Positions 1-12,214 are shown, counted from the stretch's first letter. The stretch is DNA of 64,000 nucleotides from Cephalotrichum gorgonifer (GCA_900312665.1 ONZQ02000003.1:1012648-1076647), one strand, 5' to 3'. Notes: generated by a model from the letters alone, not told the origin. A program made the numbers and translations.

Positions 1-73
1 CGAGCCCCCCCTCCTTCCCCTCCACTTGGAGCGCGAACCCTAGGCTAACGATGGCCATCGTCCGACGCAACAG

Positions 74-707
74 ATTCGACAACTACTCTGCGAGTGTGAT
101 GGTCGATGGGAAGCCCATCAGCCTGGGACTTTGGGATACGGCAGGCCAAGAAGATTATGACAGACTTAGGCCTCTGTCCTACCCCCAGACCGACGTTTTC
201 CTCATCTGCTTCTCCATCGTGTCCCCGCCCTCCTTCGACAACGTCAAGGCCAAGGTATGCGTCGCACCCGAGACCCTTCGTCCCGTATACTCGTTGGAGG
301 TGGCCTGCTAACCCTTGTCCTCTTCCGTAGTGGTTCCCCGAGATCGACCATCATGCGCCGAACATCCCCATCATCCTCGTTGGAACCAAGCTCGATCTCC
401 GAGAAGACTCCAACACCCTCGATGCCCTCCGACAGAAGCGCATGGAGCCTGTGTCATATGACCAGGCTCTAGTCTGCGCCAAGGATATCAAGGCTGTCAA
501 GTACCTGGAGTGCTCTGCTCTGACGCAGCGTAACCTCAAGAGCGTGTTTGATGAGGCCATCCGGTACGTCTTCTCCTCCACCCCCCAAACCCTTTTATCC
601 CTCTCCTCGAGACCTGTGCTGACTGAATTTATTCGTGCAGTGCTGTCCTCAACCCTCGGCCCCAGACTACCGGCAGGAAGCCGAAGAGCAAGTGCACCAT
701 CCTCTAA
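74..707 (+). CDS. rac1: Rac-type Rho GTPase, 3' part of gene
   Basis: Three exons are visible: 74-254, 331-563 and 641-707. The first opens inside the switch I region (FDNYSASVMV) after an acceptor CAG at 71-73, so the P-loop exons lie upstream of the window. Visible motifs are the switch II DTAGQEDYDRLRPLSYPQTD, the guanine-specificity motif GTKLDL, the SAL motif (ECSALTQ) and a C-terminal prenylation box CTIL after a lysine-containing tail. The wording MVDGKPISLGLWDTAGQ and FSIVSPPSFDNVKAKWFPEI matches fungal Rac rather than Cdc42, which has GLFDTAGQ and a different insert. Rac acts at the plasma membrane in polarised growth, actin organisation and NADPH oxidase activation; the CaaX leucine predicts geranylgeranylation. 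Family assignment is very secure; the protein start is outside the window. Confidence 0.96.
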
Positions 708-1843
708 ATACCCGTCTCCCCTTTCCCGACTCTGCACCGTTGTCCGCGTGTTTTTTATTCTATCTTCATTCATTGCACAGTACAGTCGACTGCTTGATTT
801 CTGGAATGGCGTCTCGGGCGGAACATAAATTCCCAAACTTGTTCAGTATTTGATTTTTTTTTCTTTTCAAATCACCGGATCTGCGCGACGAGTGGGAGGA
901 GGGCGATGGCAATCCTTGAGGGGCAAGCGGGGATGTTTACGTGGCTGCTTGAGAGGATATAGAGCCCACACTTTCTAGATGCGCCGAGGGTCCCGGCGAC
1001 GATGACAACGGCGACGGCGACGACGGCGACGATCCGGTGATATCTCGACTCTTGTCACCCTTCTACCGAGGTCGGTTGCAACGGGAGCGACGCTACCATA
1101 CGATGCGACAACCTTGCCACGGTCAGCGAGCAATACGTCGAGAGAGTTACATAGAAACAGAACCAATTCAGTTCCTCGTGTCGCGTCTTGGTTTATTCCC
1201 CGTCATTTCCTTGTCTCTTTTTTGTTTCTGTCGGGGTATATATATCGAGAGCGAACGGCGCTGCGAAGCTTGGTTTCTATTTCAATCCCAGCGTTGGTAA
1301 AGTTTCTTTTTGACCTATTCGGTTCTTCTTGCCCACCCGCTTTTGTCTCCCTGGCTCTAGCCTTCGCGCCCTTGTTTTCATCCTCTCTCCTTCCTTGTGT
1401 GTTAGCGCGCGGACAGTGGGGGATTGACACTGAGATAAAGGGTGAGGATGTTCCGTCACTGATCTAGGACTTGGCCGGTGTGTATGTATGGGGATAGGGG
1501 GACAAGCACAGCCCCGTATCTGGTGTCTAGCTGGTTGACGTTCCGCCGCCATGAAGGATACAGCAGTTCCGTAGACAAGGCAGCGCCCGCGAACTTATAT
1601 TGTATTTAAGACAACGAGCTCCTAGGTGCAGTGGATCTAGTACAGAAATCACGTAGGCATCCTGAATGTGACACAATGAGGAAATTCGAATATGGCGGAT
1701 GTCATTACGCTCATGATAAAGACCAGGATACCCAAAATACTCTTTGAACAAACAGCACAATATCGGCGCCCCCTTTTTTTTTATCACCCCTCCCCCGGCC
1801 TTCCCCTCCAACAGAAATGAAAAGAATGGGCGTCGGGACAGTA
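708..1843. other. Convergent intergenic region
   Basis: This separates the 3' ends of the Rac gene (+) and the Nop6-like gene (-) and should hold both 3' untranslated regions. It contains a short GCGACG-type microsatellite at about 994-1035 and a T-run near 1770-1780. No reading frame in it looks like a gene. Confidence 0.6.
994..1035. repeat. Imperfect CGGCGA/GACGGC microsatellite
   Basis: Units of CGGCGA and GACGGC recur with small interruptions in the convergent intergenic region downstream of the Rac gene. Nothing suggests it is translated. Confidence 0.7.
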
Positions 1844-3191
1844 TCAGTTCACCATGCCCCTCCGGCTAGGGTGTATGTGGTTGACACTCTCGTCGGGCTG
1901 CGCGGCCGCCTTCTCCTGCTTGTTCTTCTTCTCCTTCTTCTCCTCCTCGATGCGCTTGGCGCGGTTCTCGTTCAGCTTCTCGTTCTTCTTCTTGATCTTG
2001 TCCATCCTGCCGGCCGTCTTGCCGCCTCCTCCGGCCCTGCATTTTGGGGAAACCCGTTAGTTCTCCGACTATTGACTTTTGGCCCGGGGATATTGTGGTG
2101 AGATACAAGAGGGGGGACGAATGGAAAGAGGCAAAAGGAGAAAGAGGGGGGGAAAAAAAGGAAATTGGGGCAACGTACGTCAGCTCAACATTAATCTTCC
2201 TAGCCTTCGAGATCCCGTCGTCGAACGTCGAGTGGTGCCACTTGTCGAGGCACGTCCGTATGCTCTTGGAGCTCGAGAACTCGACGAACGCGCAGCCGCG
2301 GCACTTGGCCGGGTCGTCGCGCTTGTTGAGGCACCGCACCGAGGTGGGGTGCAGGGGCGCAAAGTGGGCTGTTATGCTCTCCGTCGTCGCCGAGTACGGG
2401 AGGTTTCCTGCGCCCCGTCTCTGATCAGAACCTTGGCTCCCTAGGGAACATAGGGAAAAGGGTTGAGGAGAGNNNNNNNNNNNNNNNNNNNNNNNNNNNN
2501 NNNNNNNNNNNNNNNNNNNNNNNNNNNNNNNNNNNNNNNNNNNNNNNNNNNNNNNNNNNNNNNNNNAGGTTAAAGATTTACCGACGAAGACGATGAAGCG
2601 GGGCGCTGCCTTCTTCTTCCCATCTTCCGCATCATCTCCGTTCTCCTCCGTCGTCTTCCCGTCCTTGGAGTCACCCTCCGCGGGCTCGTTATTGTTCACC
2701 TCCTTCTCCCTCTTCTCCTTCTTTCCCTTCTTCTCCTTCTTCTCCTTCGCAGGCTCGCTCTGCGCCTCGCTGACATCTATCCCAGCCGCCTCCAGCTTCT
2801 CCTTCTCCCTTTTGGCCTTCTTCTCCAATCTCTCCTGCTTCCCCTTCGCCTTCTTCTCCTTCTTCTCCTGCTTCGCCCTCTTCTCCGCCGCCTCCTCGTC
2901 CTCCTCCTCGACCTCCGCCGCCGCTGCCGCAGCAGCCGCAGCAGCCTCCTCCTCCTCCTTTATCCTCTTCTTCTCAGCCTTCTTCTCCGCCTTCTTGGAC
3001 AAGACCGCCTCGCCGGCTTCGACGGCAACCTCCTCGGTTTGCATCTCCTCCTGCTCGGGAAGGTCCGCAATGTCCTTCTTTAGCTCCTTCAACCTCTTCT
3101 TCTTCTCACCGTCCTTTCCATCCTGCTTCCTCTTCTTCGACTTTCCCTCGGGGAATGCGTCGCCCGCCGCGTCCCGGCTTCGTTTACCCAT
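1844..3191 (-). CDS. Nop6-like nucleolar RRM protein
   Basis: Three exons on the minus strand, 3191-2582, 2407-2179 and 2036-1844, give 343 residues. Residues 1-195 are an extremely charged, Lys/Glu-rich region with an alanine run, typical of nucleolar proteins. An RRM follows at about 199-280: beta-1/RNP2 is IVFVGNLPY, formed across the first intron, and RNP1 is RGCAFVEF. The C-terminus is a basic helix (KIKKKNEKLNENRAKR). This is the architecture of Saccharomyces Nop6, an RNA-binding protein of early 90S pre-ribosomes needed for 40S biogenesis. The 94-base assembly gap falls wholly inside the first intron, so the coding sequence is complete. The orthology call rests on architecture and the RRM; confidence that it is a ribosome-biogenesis RRM protein is high, that it is Nop6 itself moderate. 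Confidence 0.88.
2473..2566. other. Assembly gap (94 N)
   Basis: A run of undetermined bases inside intron 1 of the Nop6-like gene. Both splice sites of that intron (donor at 2581-2580, acceptor ending at 2408) are outside the gap and join in frame. Confidence 0.99.
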
Positions 3192-3779
3192 TGTGTTCGA
3201 GTGGGAGGGTATATGTTCCTTTGGTTGGCGACCGGGAAGTTCGTTGTAGGTGGGGAGACGCGTGTGGGTTGCGAATGGTGGAGGGTGGTGTAGGTCCTGC
3301 TACGAGTAAAAGAAGAAGGCCGAAAGTAGCAAAAAAAAAAAAAAGCTATGCCAGAAAAATGAGAGGTCCCCTCCCCCACCAAAGTTCCCGCTCATGCATG
3401 CAAAGTGGGGCAAGCTAAGGACAACTGCATTTTTGGTACTCCATACAATTATAGTGCAGAATTAACTACTCTACCTACCTACATCACTCTTAGCCCCGAC
3501 CTCTGCCATACTTATAAGGGTCGGTCCACACTACCGTATGTTTTTCATGCTCCTCGAGGCATGCGTAACCACCCTTTCCATACCTCCAGATAACAGCACC
3601 GAGAACGGTAAGGTAACAAATGTCGAAGTACTCTCCCCTTTCCTCCAGAACTCATTTCTCCTCCAAACCCCTTCGTTATAATGCGTCGATACCTGTTCTG
3701 CCGGAACCGCCATCTCAACAACTCACCTCAGAGGAAGACACAATGCAATCCTCTCACCTCCCCCGTCACCGTACCCAGG
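3192..3779. other. Intergenic region, tandem minus-strand genes
   Basis: Holds the promoter of the Nop6-like gene and the 3' region of the secreted-protein gene. There is an A-run at about 3331-3344 (a T-run on the coding strand) some 140 bp upstream of the Nop6-like start. No coding potential seen. Confidence 0.55.
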
Positions 3780-4589
3780 CTAGATGCCTTGAGCTGTGAG
3801 CCATCCAGTAATAATCACGGCGACCCAAACGGCGGTCGAGACCCAGATTCGTGATCCCTGCGACGACTCGGAAGGGGCTGTCGCGGTCTCTTCCGGGAGG
3901 GATTGAGTCCCTGCAAGGTGATGATGCGCAGAGTGAGTGGCTGATGGCTCGCTCTGTGTAGGCTTTGCAAGGGGCTGAATCACGACCTTGGAAAGTGATT
4001 GAATAACCGTGTCCGGTCCAACCGGATTGGTGCTGTTCGCGTGGCATGACATCGTCTGTGCCATTTGATCACCCTCTGATGGGTCCTCACTCTGTTGGAG
4101 GAGCTTGGTAGGCGTGCTGACGGACCGTATAGGTGAGGGCGATGCTGCAACGCTGGTGATACAGTAAACCACGACATGGTTCTCAGAAGCAGCTCCGGTG
4201 GTGGCCGCGGCCCCATTGGCGGCCTCGCCGGTGACCTCGCTGGCTACGGGCATTTGAGGCTGGAGTCCTACAGAAATAGGGCGCTCGGTCTCAAAGTTGA
4301 GTCCATCAGAACGGGTGTCGAAGTGGTGGAATGCCCCGGCCGCGTGTCTGCCCGGGCGAGGGTCCGAACCAATATCGTCATGGAGTGGCACTGGAGCAGC
4401 CGCCCCCGCGGTAGCCTCATCCGCCAAGAGTTCCCAGTCTGTAAATGAAGTTATAGATTAATAGATTAGCAACGAATACGACTAGTCGGGGCCATGGCCT
4501 GTCGTACCATTCCGGCTGTGCCGCTCAGCTGTCAAACTGACACAATGGACGCTGAGGGTGGCGAGCAAGGTAAAAAACTTAATCTTCAT
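3780..4589 (-). CDS. Secreted Ser/Thr/Ala-rich protein, possible GPI anchor
   Basis: Two exons, 4589-4508 and 4438-3780 (intron 69 nt), give 246 residues. The first exon encodes a classical signal peptide (MKIKFFTLLATLSVHCVSLT). The body is low in cysteine, rich in Ser, Thr, Ala, Pro and Gln, and probably unstructured. The last 20 or so residues are hydrophobic (WVSTAVWVAVIITGWL) and follow a small-residue stretch (SSQGS), which fits a GPI attachment signal or a single membrane helix. I recognise no domain. It is likely a cell-wall or surface protein. The first exon is easy to miss because it has only 27 codons; without it the protein has no start codon and no export signal. Confidence that the gene is real is fair; the function is unknown. 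Confidence 0.7.
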
Positions 4590-4987
4590 GATGAGCGAGC
4601 AATTCTACAGATAATTGGGAACGGATAGCTGATGACGACTTGAAGAATGATGAAAAGACGAGTTCAAGGCCACGACGCAAGCGAGGGACCGGGCTCCAGA
4701 GGCAAAGACAACACGATTATTCGGAGAGGGGATGGAAGAGAAGGGAAACAGGGATGCACTTTGGGTGGGAATCATGTCTTTTGTCATATCATGGAACCAG
4801 TGTCATTGCTCCTTCCTTCCACCTACGAGGCAGAGTCAACTTAGCATCATGACGGTAACTCTTTCCTTCTAGGCCATCATTCCCTGCCACACAAGAGGTA
4901 GGGACGACCGAGGCCCAGCTTTGCCACCAGACTCCATTGCATCAAGGCCTCCATGCATGCACCTCCGTAGACGTGCTCCCCGTGTGT
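4590..4987. other. Intergenic region between Cms1 and secreted-protein genes
   Basis: About 400 bp that should contain the 3' end of the Cms1 transcript and the promoter of the secreted-protein gene. I see no further gene or clear motif. Confidence 0.5.
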
Positions 4988-6050
4988 TCAGTAAAATATC
5001 AGCTCAACGGGCGCCTCCTCAGAAGTATACCTATCCTTCAGTTCCTTCCGCGAGAGCAGCTGGGCAAGAGGCATCATGGTATCCTTCATGTCCATAACGC
5101 CCCGCTTCTTCTGGTCCACGTGAGAAGCATCAACGACAATGCGCTTCAAGTGGGCGATAGAAAGCGCCTCTGGTAGGATGCGTCAGTGGCGACCTCGCCG
5201 GAACAGGACAGGGAGATATAGATGGATAAGCTGGACAGTGCCGGCATGAAAAAGGGACTCACCACGCTCCAATAGATCGATCAGCCTTGCCGGCGTGCCT
5301 ACGCCAATTCCCGTCCGGGTTTTCCTAAGCAGGTTGACCTGTTCCTCGACCTTCATGTGTTTCGCAAACTGTCGGGCAGTGTTAAAAAGGGGAGTCTGAA
5401 TGTCTGGCTCCGGTCGTCACTTACCAGTTTGGCCACGGTATTCTGCTTTGTCTGGAATTTCCTCACGGCCCTGTCTATTTGTCAGTGATTCCGCGCGATA
5501 TGATTCTGGGGGGAGCTTTCTTACCTGACGATATCGGCGGCTCTTAACCCGGCGCCAGTGACGATGAGGGTGTGAGGCGCGCCAACGTCCTTCGGTGCTT
5601 CACTAAGCGACTTGGCGTCACCCGCAACCTCTTCGAGGAACTCGGGAAGCTTGTCTGTTATCCTCTGCTCCTTCCACGATGTCGTGTCCTTGATACACAC
5701 AGCTAACGCGGGGTCAGCATTTTGACAGAGTCCCTCGTCGTCGACCCCGGCCGCAGATCCTTCGCAGGGAGGCGGAAAGGATAGCTCCGGGTAATAAGGG
5801 TGACCGGGGATCCCTTCTTACCGGATATCGAAAGATCAGAGAGCTCAACGGGGCTCAGATCTGTCCCGAACCGAGAAGTCTTCTGAGCGAAGTGGTCCCC
5901 CATGAGCTGGCTATCAAGGCGAGCGATGGCGCCGTTCACACCGAGCTCCAGGTCGATAAGTTCATCGTCCTCAAACTTGGGCTTTGCCTTCCTCCGCTTC
6001 TTCTTGGTCGGGCCATCGCCCTCTGCGGGGCGCTTCTTTGAGGACGACAT
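4988..6050 (-). CDS. CMS1: Cms1-like 90S pre-ribosome factor
   Basis: Five exons on the minus strand, 6050-5822, 5702-5525, 5470-5425, 5368-5263 and 5169-4988, give 246 residues. The N-terminus is a basic nuclear-localisation-like stretch (SSKKRPAEGDGPTKKKRRKA), followed by an acidic patch. The rest resembles a degenerate helicase-like fold: HTLIVTGAGLRAADIVR, then FAKHMKVEEQ and GIGVGTPARLIDLLE, the latter recalling helicase motif Ib (TPGRL), and a VVDASHVD segment near the end. This is the pattern of Cms1, a U3/90S pre-ribosome-associated protein of fungi. No DEAD box or P-loop is visible, so catalytic activity is unlikely. Four short introns, including a 46-nt internal exon, were needed to keep the frame. 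Together with the Nop6-like gene it makes two small-subunit biogenesis genes on one strand. Confidence 0.87.
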
Positions 6051-8306
6051 GGTGGTCGGTCACCTCAGATGTTTTGAGTTATCAAAGAGTTTTGGTACTC
6101 TTTGTAAGTGGAGCGAAGAAGGCTTAAACTTAGAGGCGCGGCGTCGAACGAAAATTTTCCAACATCAGATTTCCTCCTAGGTGCGGCAACCACGATTGAT
6201 GACGCAGGTGCTGTGAGTTTAGGCGGTGTGCCAGTGGCAGAGCCTAAAAATCGGCGTTGGCAGTGTGATAGGCCGCTAACTACGCCACTTTCCATCTCTA
6301 TTTTGGTCGCCCTAAGCTAAACAATACAAGCATGATGTAGCTGTGCCTCGACAGAATCATCCAGTGTTTATAGTGTTTAGCATTATCGGTTGAATCTATG
6401 TGAAGGTTTCTGTTCCTCTCCTGGAGCAGCAACCATCACACCTCTTTCCGGCCCCCAAGTTTGTGACAAAATGAAGGATAAAACGGCACAACAACCACGT
6501 ATTATGTATGCGTTTACAACATGCCATGAAAGACTCGGGGCTCGACCAAGAACATCTCGCCCCCGCCCCCCCAAGAAGTTAGACATGGATTTAGATCTGG
6601 AACTGTCCCGGCAAAGGGGCTCCCGACGACCCATCTGAGACTATTCGTATTATTCGTAGGACCCTGTCCGTATTACTGGTGCGTCTCAAACCCCACTAGG
6701 GACGTGCGTCAAGTGGCACCTCGTGGAAGTCCAAGCGAGAAGCTTGTTACTCAGCCCAGGGGCGGCTTCACGTCACTCTCGGACAGGTGGTCAGTCCCGA
6801 AGCGAGGGTAACTATACCTAGAACTAGAATAGCACGATGAGAAACAACAGGGAGATCAGTGCTTCCGTTCCGAGGATAGGGTTATCCTGATGCACTACAT
6901 CAAACCCCAGGATCAGCGAGTCTTCCCTGGTCGAGACAAGGACAGGACATGTCAGGGAGAGAGAATGGTAGCCCTCCGCAGTATTGTCCGTCTCGTCGAA
7001 GAATCGAACCGGGCCAAGAAGACACATTACAGGACTTCCAGGACGCATCTTGGGACAGGGGGAGGGAGGGCTGTGTCCGGGTTTTGGCCGGGACGGTCCG
7101 ATGTGAACCGGGTTGAGAGCCTCTGGAGAGACCTTCGGGAGGAGACCCTTTGTCTCAGACGCACCTTGGGAACCAAAGGCGAAGTTGGAAGTAATTGAAT
7201 GGATGACAGCCCAGAGCGGGAATCGTGCCTGATGCAAGGGGTAAGGAGAGCCATCCTTGTCATGCTTTTGGGCGGCAAGCCTCTTACGCTGCCCATATTA
7301 TTTTTATATTATTAGGTGCCAGCTTAACGCGAAGCGCCGGATACGTGCAGCGCCGAGCAGCCACACTTGCTTTCCTCGGTCGTTCTGGAGCTTGGAGCCG
7401 TTATCTCCAGCGTTCGAGTTGACGACGAGACAGAGTAATGAGGCCTGATGATGCAAGTACGTATTGCGCCGATGCTAAAATTCCGATGTTCGAAGTGGCG
7501 AGGGTAGGTATTAACGAGGGAAGGTAGAATGGGCGGTGACATTGAGACAGGTGTGGGCAAGAACCTTTAATTATCGATCCAAGTACATATACATTATAGG
7601 CACTCTATCCGTCGTGACGCCTCGATTCCATCCCAGCTCAGGCACAAGCGTTTTGTTAGGAGAACACGGCCCGCCACATCCTGGGGAAGCAGGCATGTAT
7701 CCTCCGAATTTGTACAAGTACATACAGAGACAAGTATTTATACCCCTGCATGTAAGTATGTACGCTGAAATGGGCTTGAGCATCATACCCAATTCGGTCC
7801 ATGGGCTATTTGGAGCGAATATCCGTGTGCTGTCATTCTCCCGCCCTCATCTACTCGTCCGCCATTTACTTGGTTTCTTTTCCCCATCGTCAATCCGAGC
7901 GAGGCGTTTGCATGAACATTTTCTGTTTGAGTTTCAGACCCTGGGCCTCTGCGCGCGGTGTCACCAACAACAGCGACCAAGGGAGGATTGATAACTGGGA
8001 ACTAGTACTGAGTACCGCGTTGAGCTCCACTCTCGACATACCCGCATCCCTGTCATCGCTAGGGCGGATAACTACGGATACCATCCAAAGAGCAAAAAAT
8101 ACGGGAGTAATAATATTATTACGTCGTAAGCTCGCCGGCTTGGCCTCCTTCCAACGAGGAACAACCCCAGGACCCCAGTCCAGGACCCCTGCACTGCGCC
8201 GCAGCCTTCCCCACCAACGACAGATCTGGCAATTGCGGCCCTGTCGACCCTGATATACGAGTAGTGGTATTATTTCCCTCTGTCTCCGCTTCCGCTTCCT
8301 CCGATC
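6051..8306. other. Divergent intergenic region, 2.3 kb
   Basis: Separates the divergent Cms1 (-) and RhoGAP (+) genes and must carry both promoters. It contains a TACAAGTA motif at 7713-7720. Open frames here are short, lack domain features and lie on both strands without codon bias; I see no gene, though a non-coding transcript cannot be excluded. Confidence 0.5.
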
Positions 8307-11164
8307 ATGACGGGCCTCCATTCTCCAACATCCCTCTTCTCCAACAAATACCACAAACGCAACGCATCAGGGACAATGTCGCTAGGAACTGTCCCGCCGC
8401 CACCCTCCGGCGAGAACAACCCGCCTTCACCAAATGGCGCCGCCGCCCCCGTCTCTATCTCCGTCTCCGCGCCCAACCCGCCAGCCGCTGGCCAGCCGGT
8501 GGGGAGCGGCCCGGACATGACCAAGGTGCAGGAGGTTCTATCATCCGAGGTAATTGGGAACCACCCGCCCTTCCCGGGCATGGAGTTGGGGTTTTCGTTC
8601 CAGCGCTGACTTCAAGCTCTAGATCGCAGTCGCCGCCATGCTTCACAGGCTCAAGCAAAGCATAGCAGCCGCAAAGGCAAGTCAAGCCCCCCCCTTTTTT
8701 GCCCGGTGTCTTGTCACCTTCTATTCCGCCGAAGCGTCGAAACTAACTCGCGCCGTTGATACACTCGACAGGAGTTTGCCCTTTTCCTCAAGAAACGGTC
8801 AGTCCTCGAAGAGGAACTCTCACACGGGCTGAAGAAGGTTTGCCGGATGTCGCAGGAGAACATACACAGGCCCGAACACAAGCAAGGCACCTTCGCGCAA
8901 GCCTACGACGACATGCTCCTCATACACGACCGCATGGCCGACAACGGGCTACAATTTGCCTCGTCCCTGCACGTGATGCACGACGACCTCATGGAGCTCG
9001 CCTCTATCGCGGAGCGCAACCGCAAGGGCTGGAAGGTCAACGGGCTGGCGGCGGAGCAGCGCGTCAGCGACATCGAGACGGCCATGAAGAAGTCCAAGGC
9101 CAAGTACGACTCCCTGGCCGACGAATACGAGCGCGTGAGGACGGGTGATACCTCGAGGCAGAGCGGGAGGGCCTTCTTCAAGGGGCCCAAGTCCGCCGCC
9201 CAGCACGAGGAGGATCTGCTGCGCAAGGTGCAGGCCGCCGACGCCGACTACCACGGCAAGGTCCAGGTTCTCCAGGTCGAGAAATCCGAGCTTGCCAAGC
9301 GCACGAGGCCCGACGCTGTGAAGGCGATACATGACCTCGTACGTGAGACAGACGCAGGTCTGACTTTACAGATGCAGAAATTTGGTTTGTCTTGCCCCCG
9401 GCGCCCGTCTTATCTTGTCTTCCGAGGCGATGCCAATGGCTAACAATACTTGCGCCAATAGCGACGTTTAACGAGAAGCACCTCCTGAGCAACGGCCTCT
9501 GCATCAGCCCGATCAAGAACGGAGCCGCCCCCCAACAACGAAGCCTGCGACAGGCCACAGCCGCGATCGATAACGAGAAGGATCTGAATGAATACCTCTT
9601 GGCCCACCACTCCAGGGTCCCTCCCGGCCAGGGTGAGGTCAAGTATGAGAGGAGCGCTGTACGTCCACCTAGCCCTCGGGGGTTTCCCAAGCTATCGCCT
9701 GTCTCTATTTCATGCGCTGACATTTTCAAAGGTCCTCAGCAGGCCATCGCAACCCCCGGTCAGTCAGCAGGCAAAACCTGTTGGTGCCCCGACGCCGCCG
9801 CCGGGACAGTTCGCAGTGCAGCCGCCTCCCATCCAGACCGGCCACGGCCCGCAACCCGGCAGCGCCCCAGGGTCGGGTTTCAACTCTCCGATGACCTCCC
9901 CCGCGGGAGCCGGCTACCAATCGTCGACCCTGGGTGGTGGCCAGCAGCCCCGTCCCACGTCTCAGCAACAACCGCCGCCACCCGCTCAGCACCCGCAGCC
10001 GCATAACCGGACCTTTAGCACGGGGGCTGCGCTCAACCAGTTCCCGAGCGTGCCGCAGCACCAGCAGCAAGATCTTGGCCCTCGCAACCCAGGCGCACCC
10101 GGGAACGGCCCCAGGTTGGACGGCCCCACGAACACCAAGCCGTCATCTCCGGGAGGAGCCCCTCAGCTTGGCGCCCTATCGTTCCAACCCGGCGGATACC
10201 AGGCTCCGCCTTCCCTCGGGGGTCCTCAAGCGCACCAGAGAGATTCCGGCGGCATGAATCCACTCCTCCAGAACCCTTCTAGCTCCCACGGCGGAGGCGG
10301 GCCATCGCCGCTGGCGGCGCCGGTGCCAGTCTCGGCGCCGGCGCCAGTGCCCCGGCAGCAGTCGCCCCCTATGCAGGTGGCGCGGACGCCGCCGCCTGCG
10401 GCCAGCGAGTCTAAGCGCATCTTCGGGGTTGACCTACTCCGGCTCCACGAGAGGGATACCCTCGTGGTCCCGATGGTCGTGATCCAATGCATCCAGGCCG
10501 TCGACCTGTTCGGGCTGAACATGGAGGGGATATACCGCCAGTCGGGCTCCCTGAACTCGATCAACGGGCTGAAGGCCATGTTTGATGCTGGTGAGTTTTT
10601 TTCTTCTTGAAACATGCCAATTGCGGTCTGTCTTGTGTCCGTTCTACTTCTTTCTTCTAACACACGAGCGCTGCTATAGATTCCACCAACCCGAAGCTGG
10701 ACTTCCGGAACCCCGAGAACTTCTTCCACGACGTCAACAGTGTCACGGGGCTCCTGAAGCAGTTCTTCCGTGACCTGCCCGATCCGCTCCTCACGAACGA
10801 GCACCACAAGGCCTTTATCGATGCAGCTAGTAAGTCCTCTCGGGTCAAGAAAAACAATTGTCACTCGCTAACACCCACCCCAGAACAGGAAGACGATACG
10901 GTCCGCCGCGACTCCCTCCACCTAATAATCAACGACCTCCCAGACCCCAACTACGCCACCCTCCGCGCCCTGACGCTCCACCTCCACCGCGTGATGGAGA
11001 ACTCGCATATCAACCGCATGACCTCGTACAACCTCGGCGTCATCTTCGGCCCCACGCTCATGGGCTCGGGGGATCCGTCGACGGGGATACAGGACGCCGG
11101 GTGGCAGATCAAGGTCGTCGAGACCATCTTGGACAATACGTACAACATCTTTGATGACGAATAA
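8307..11164 (+). CDS. RGD1: F-BAR / RhoGAP protein, Rgd1 type
   Basis: Seven exons (8307-8549, 8623-8676, 8772-9384, 9462-9658, 9732-10590, 10680-10829, 10884-11164) give 798 residues. A proline-rich N-terminus is followed by an F-BAR membrane-curvature domain at about 75-335 (AAMLHRLKQSIAAAKEFALF, ENIHRPEHKQGTFAQAY, QKFATFNEKHLL), a long Pro/Gln-rich linker, and a RhoGAP domain at about 595-790. The arginine finger is visible in EGIYRQSG near residue 636, and the conserved NLGVIFGPTLM near the end. In yeast, Rgd1 is a GAP for Rho3 and Rho4 at growth sites. The second intron has a GC donor (AAG|GCAAGT at 8677); using it preserves the F-BAR helix. The start is the first ATG in frame with the conserved region. 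Confidence 0.95.
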
Positions 11165-12214
11165 GGGGGAACGGGGGAGGGGGGAAGTGAGCGGGAACTG
11201 TGGGATTTTGAGGGAAAGGAAGAGAGGGCAGTGGGTGGATTCTTAATCTTTTGCGGGTGTGGGTGGCAATACGTATAATACTTGGGAAATATGAAGGTGT
11301 TTTGGGGAGCGGAGGGGGGAAATGTTTACCACGGCCTTTTTTTTTTTTACATTCGATCTTGATATCTAACTGAACTGGCTTTTTTTTCTTCTTCTTCCTT
11401 TGTTGCTTTCTCTCCTTTACTTCTTCTCCCGTTTATGTTCTTGTCTGTTACTTTCTCTTCTACTCGCGTACATTACTCGTCTAGGCGTCACCTCCCCTCC
11501 TGCGGGTTCCGCGTCCTCCTCAAGCTTTTCCTCTCTTTCCCCGTCCTTGAGCTCAAGGGGCTAAGTTTAAGTGAGCGTGGCACTCAGCTTTGTACGGCCC
11601 ATCCCCGCTAGGCCTCCTCATCATCATGGCTGTCGATGAATCATGTTGTGCACCCCGTAAAGAGGAAAACGAACGGATCGTCGGGGTCCCCGGTACAAAA
11701 CGAACGGTAACAGCGAGGGAAAGCAGTAAAATGTAGCCCACGTGTAAATAGCGAGAAGCCTTGATTAAAGCACATAAAAAAAATAAAACACCTGCCTCGC
11801 CCTCTCTCCCAGCTTCCATAGCGCCACAAGGTATATATATAGACAAGTCATAAAACACAACTCATGCAAACTAGAATCTGTACATATCCTCGCCCCCCTT
11901 ATGCCCGGTTTTGTACTCTATCCATGCTGAACATGTCCAACAAACCCACGCACTCCCGCCGTCCCCAAGAAACAAATACCCTGAATTCACCATCGCTTAG
12001 AACTCCATGTACTACCCATGAACAAACGTCTACCATGTTCCACGCTCCCTCCCCCCTCCCCAGCAAAAAAAATATGAACCAAAGTAAAAACAAAAAAAAA
12101 ACACTACCCATGCAAATAGGCCAGATGCAGGATACAAAAATATCAAGGCAGCCTTACCCTGGTGCTTGACAAGGTGGGCCTCTATTAACCAAGTGGAAAG
12201 CGATCCCGGCGGGC
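11165..12214. other. Convergent intergenic region
   Basis: Holds the 3' untranslated regions of the RhoGAP gene (+) and the Med12 gene (-). There is a T-run at about 11338-11350 and a T/C-rich tract to about 11560, and a short stretch rich in A-runs at 12065-12105. No coding sequence recognised. Confidence 0.55.

Noticed and set aside
351..836. A 161-codon minus-strand frame over the Rac exons.
   Set aside because: It is antisense to exons with clear Rac homology and has no features of its own.
6970..7060. A GGTTCGATTC match to a tRNA B box on the minus strand.
   Set aside because: The flanking bases do not form a T-arm, acceptor stem or anticodon arm, so it is not a tRNA.
8903..9332. Antisense frames over the F-BAR exon.
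   Set aside because: They overlap an exon with strong F-BAR similarity and merely mirror its codon bias.
1..11164. A Rho-signalling gene cluster formed by Rac and the RhoGAP.
   Set aside because: Three unrelated genes and over 7 kb separate them, and Rgd1-type GAPs act on Rho3/Rho4 in yeast rather than Rac; the closeness is probably chance.
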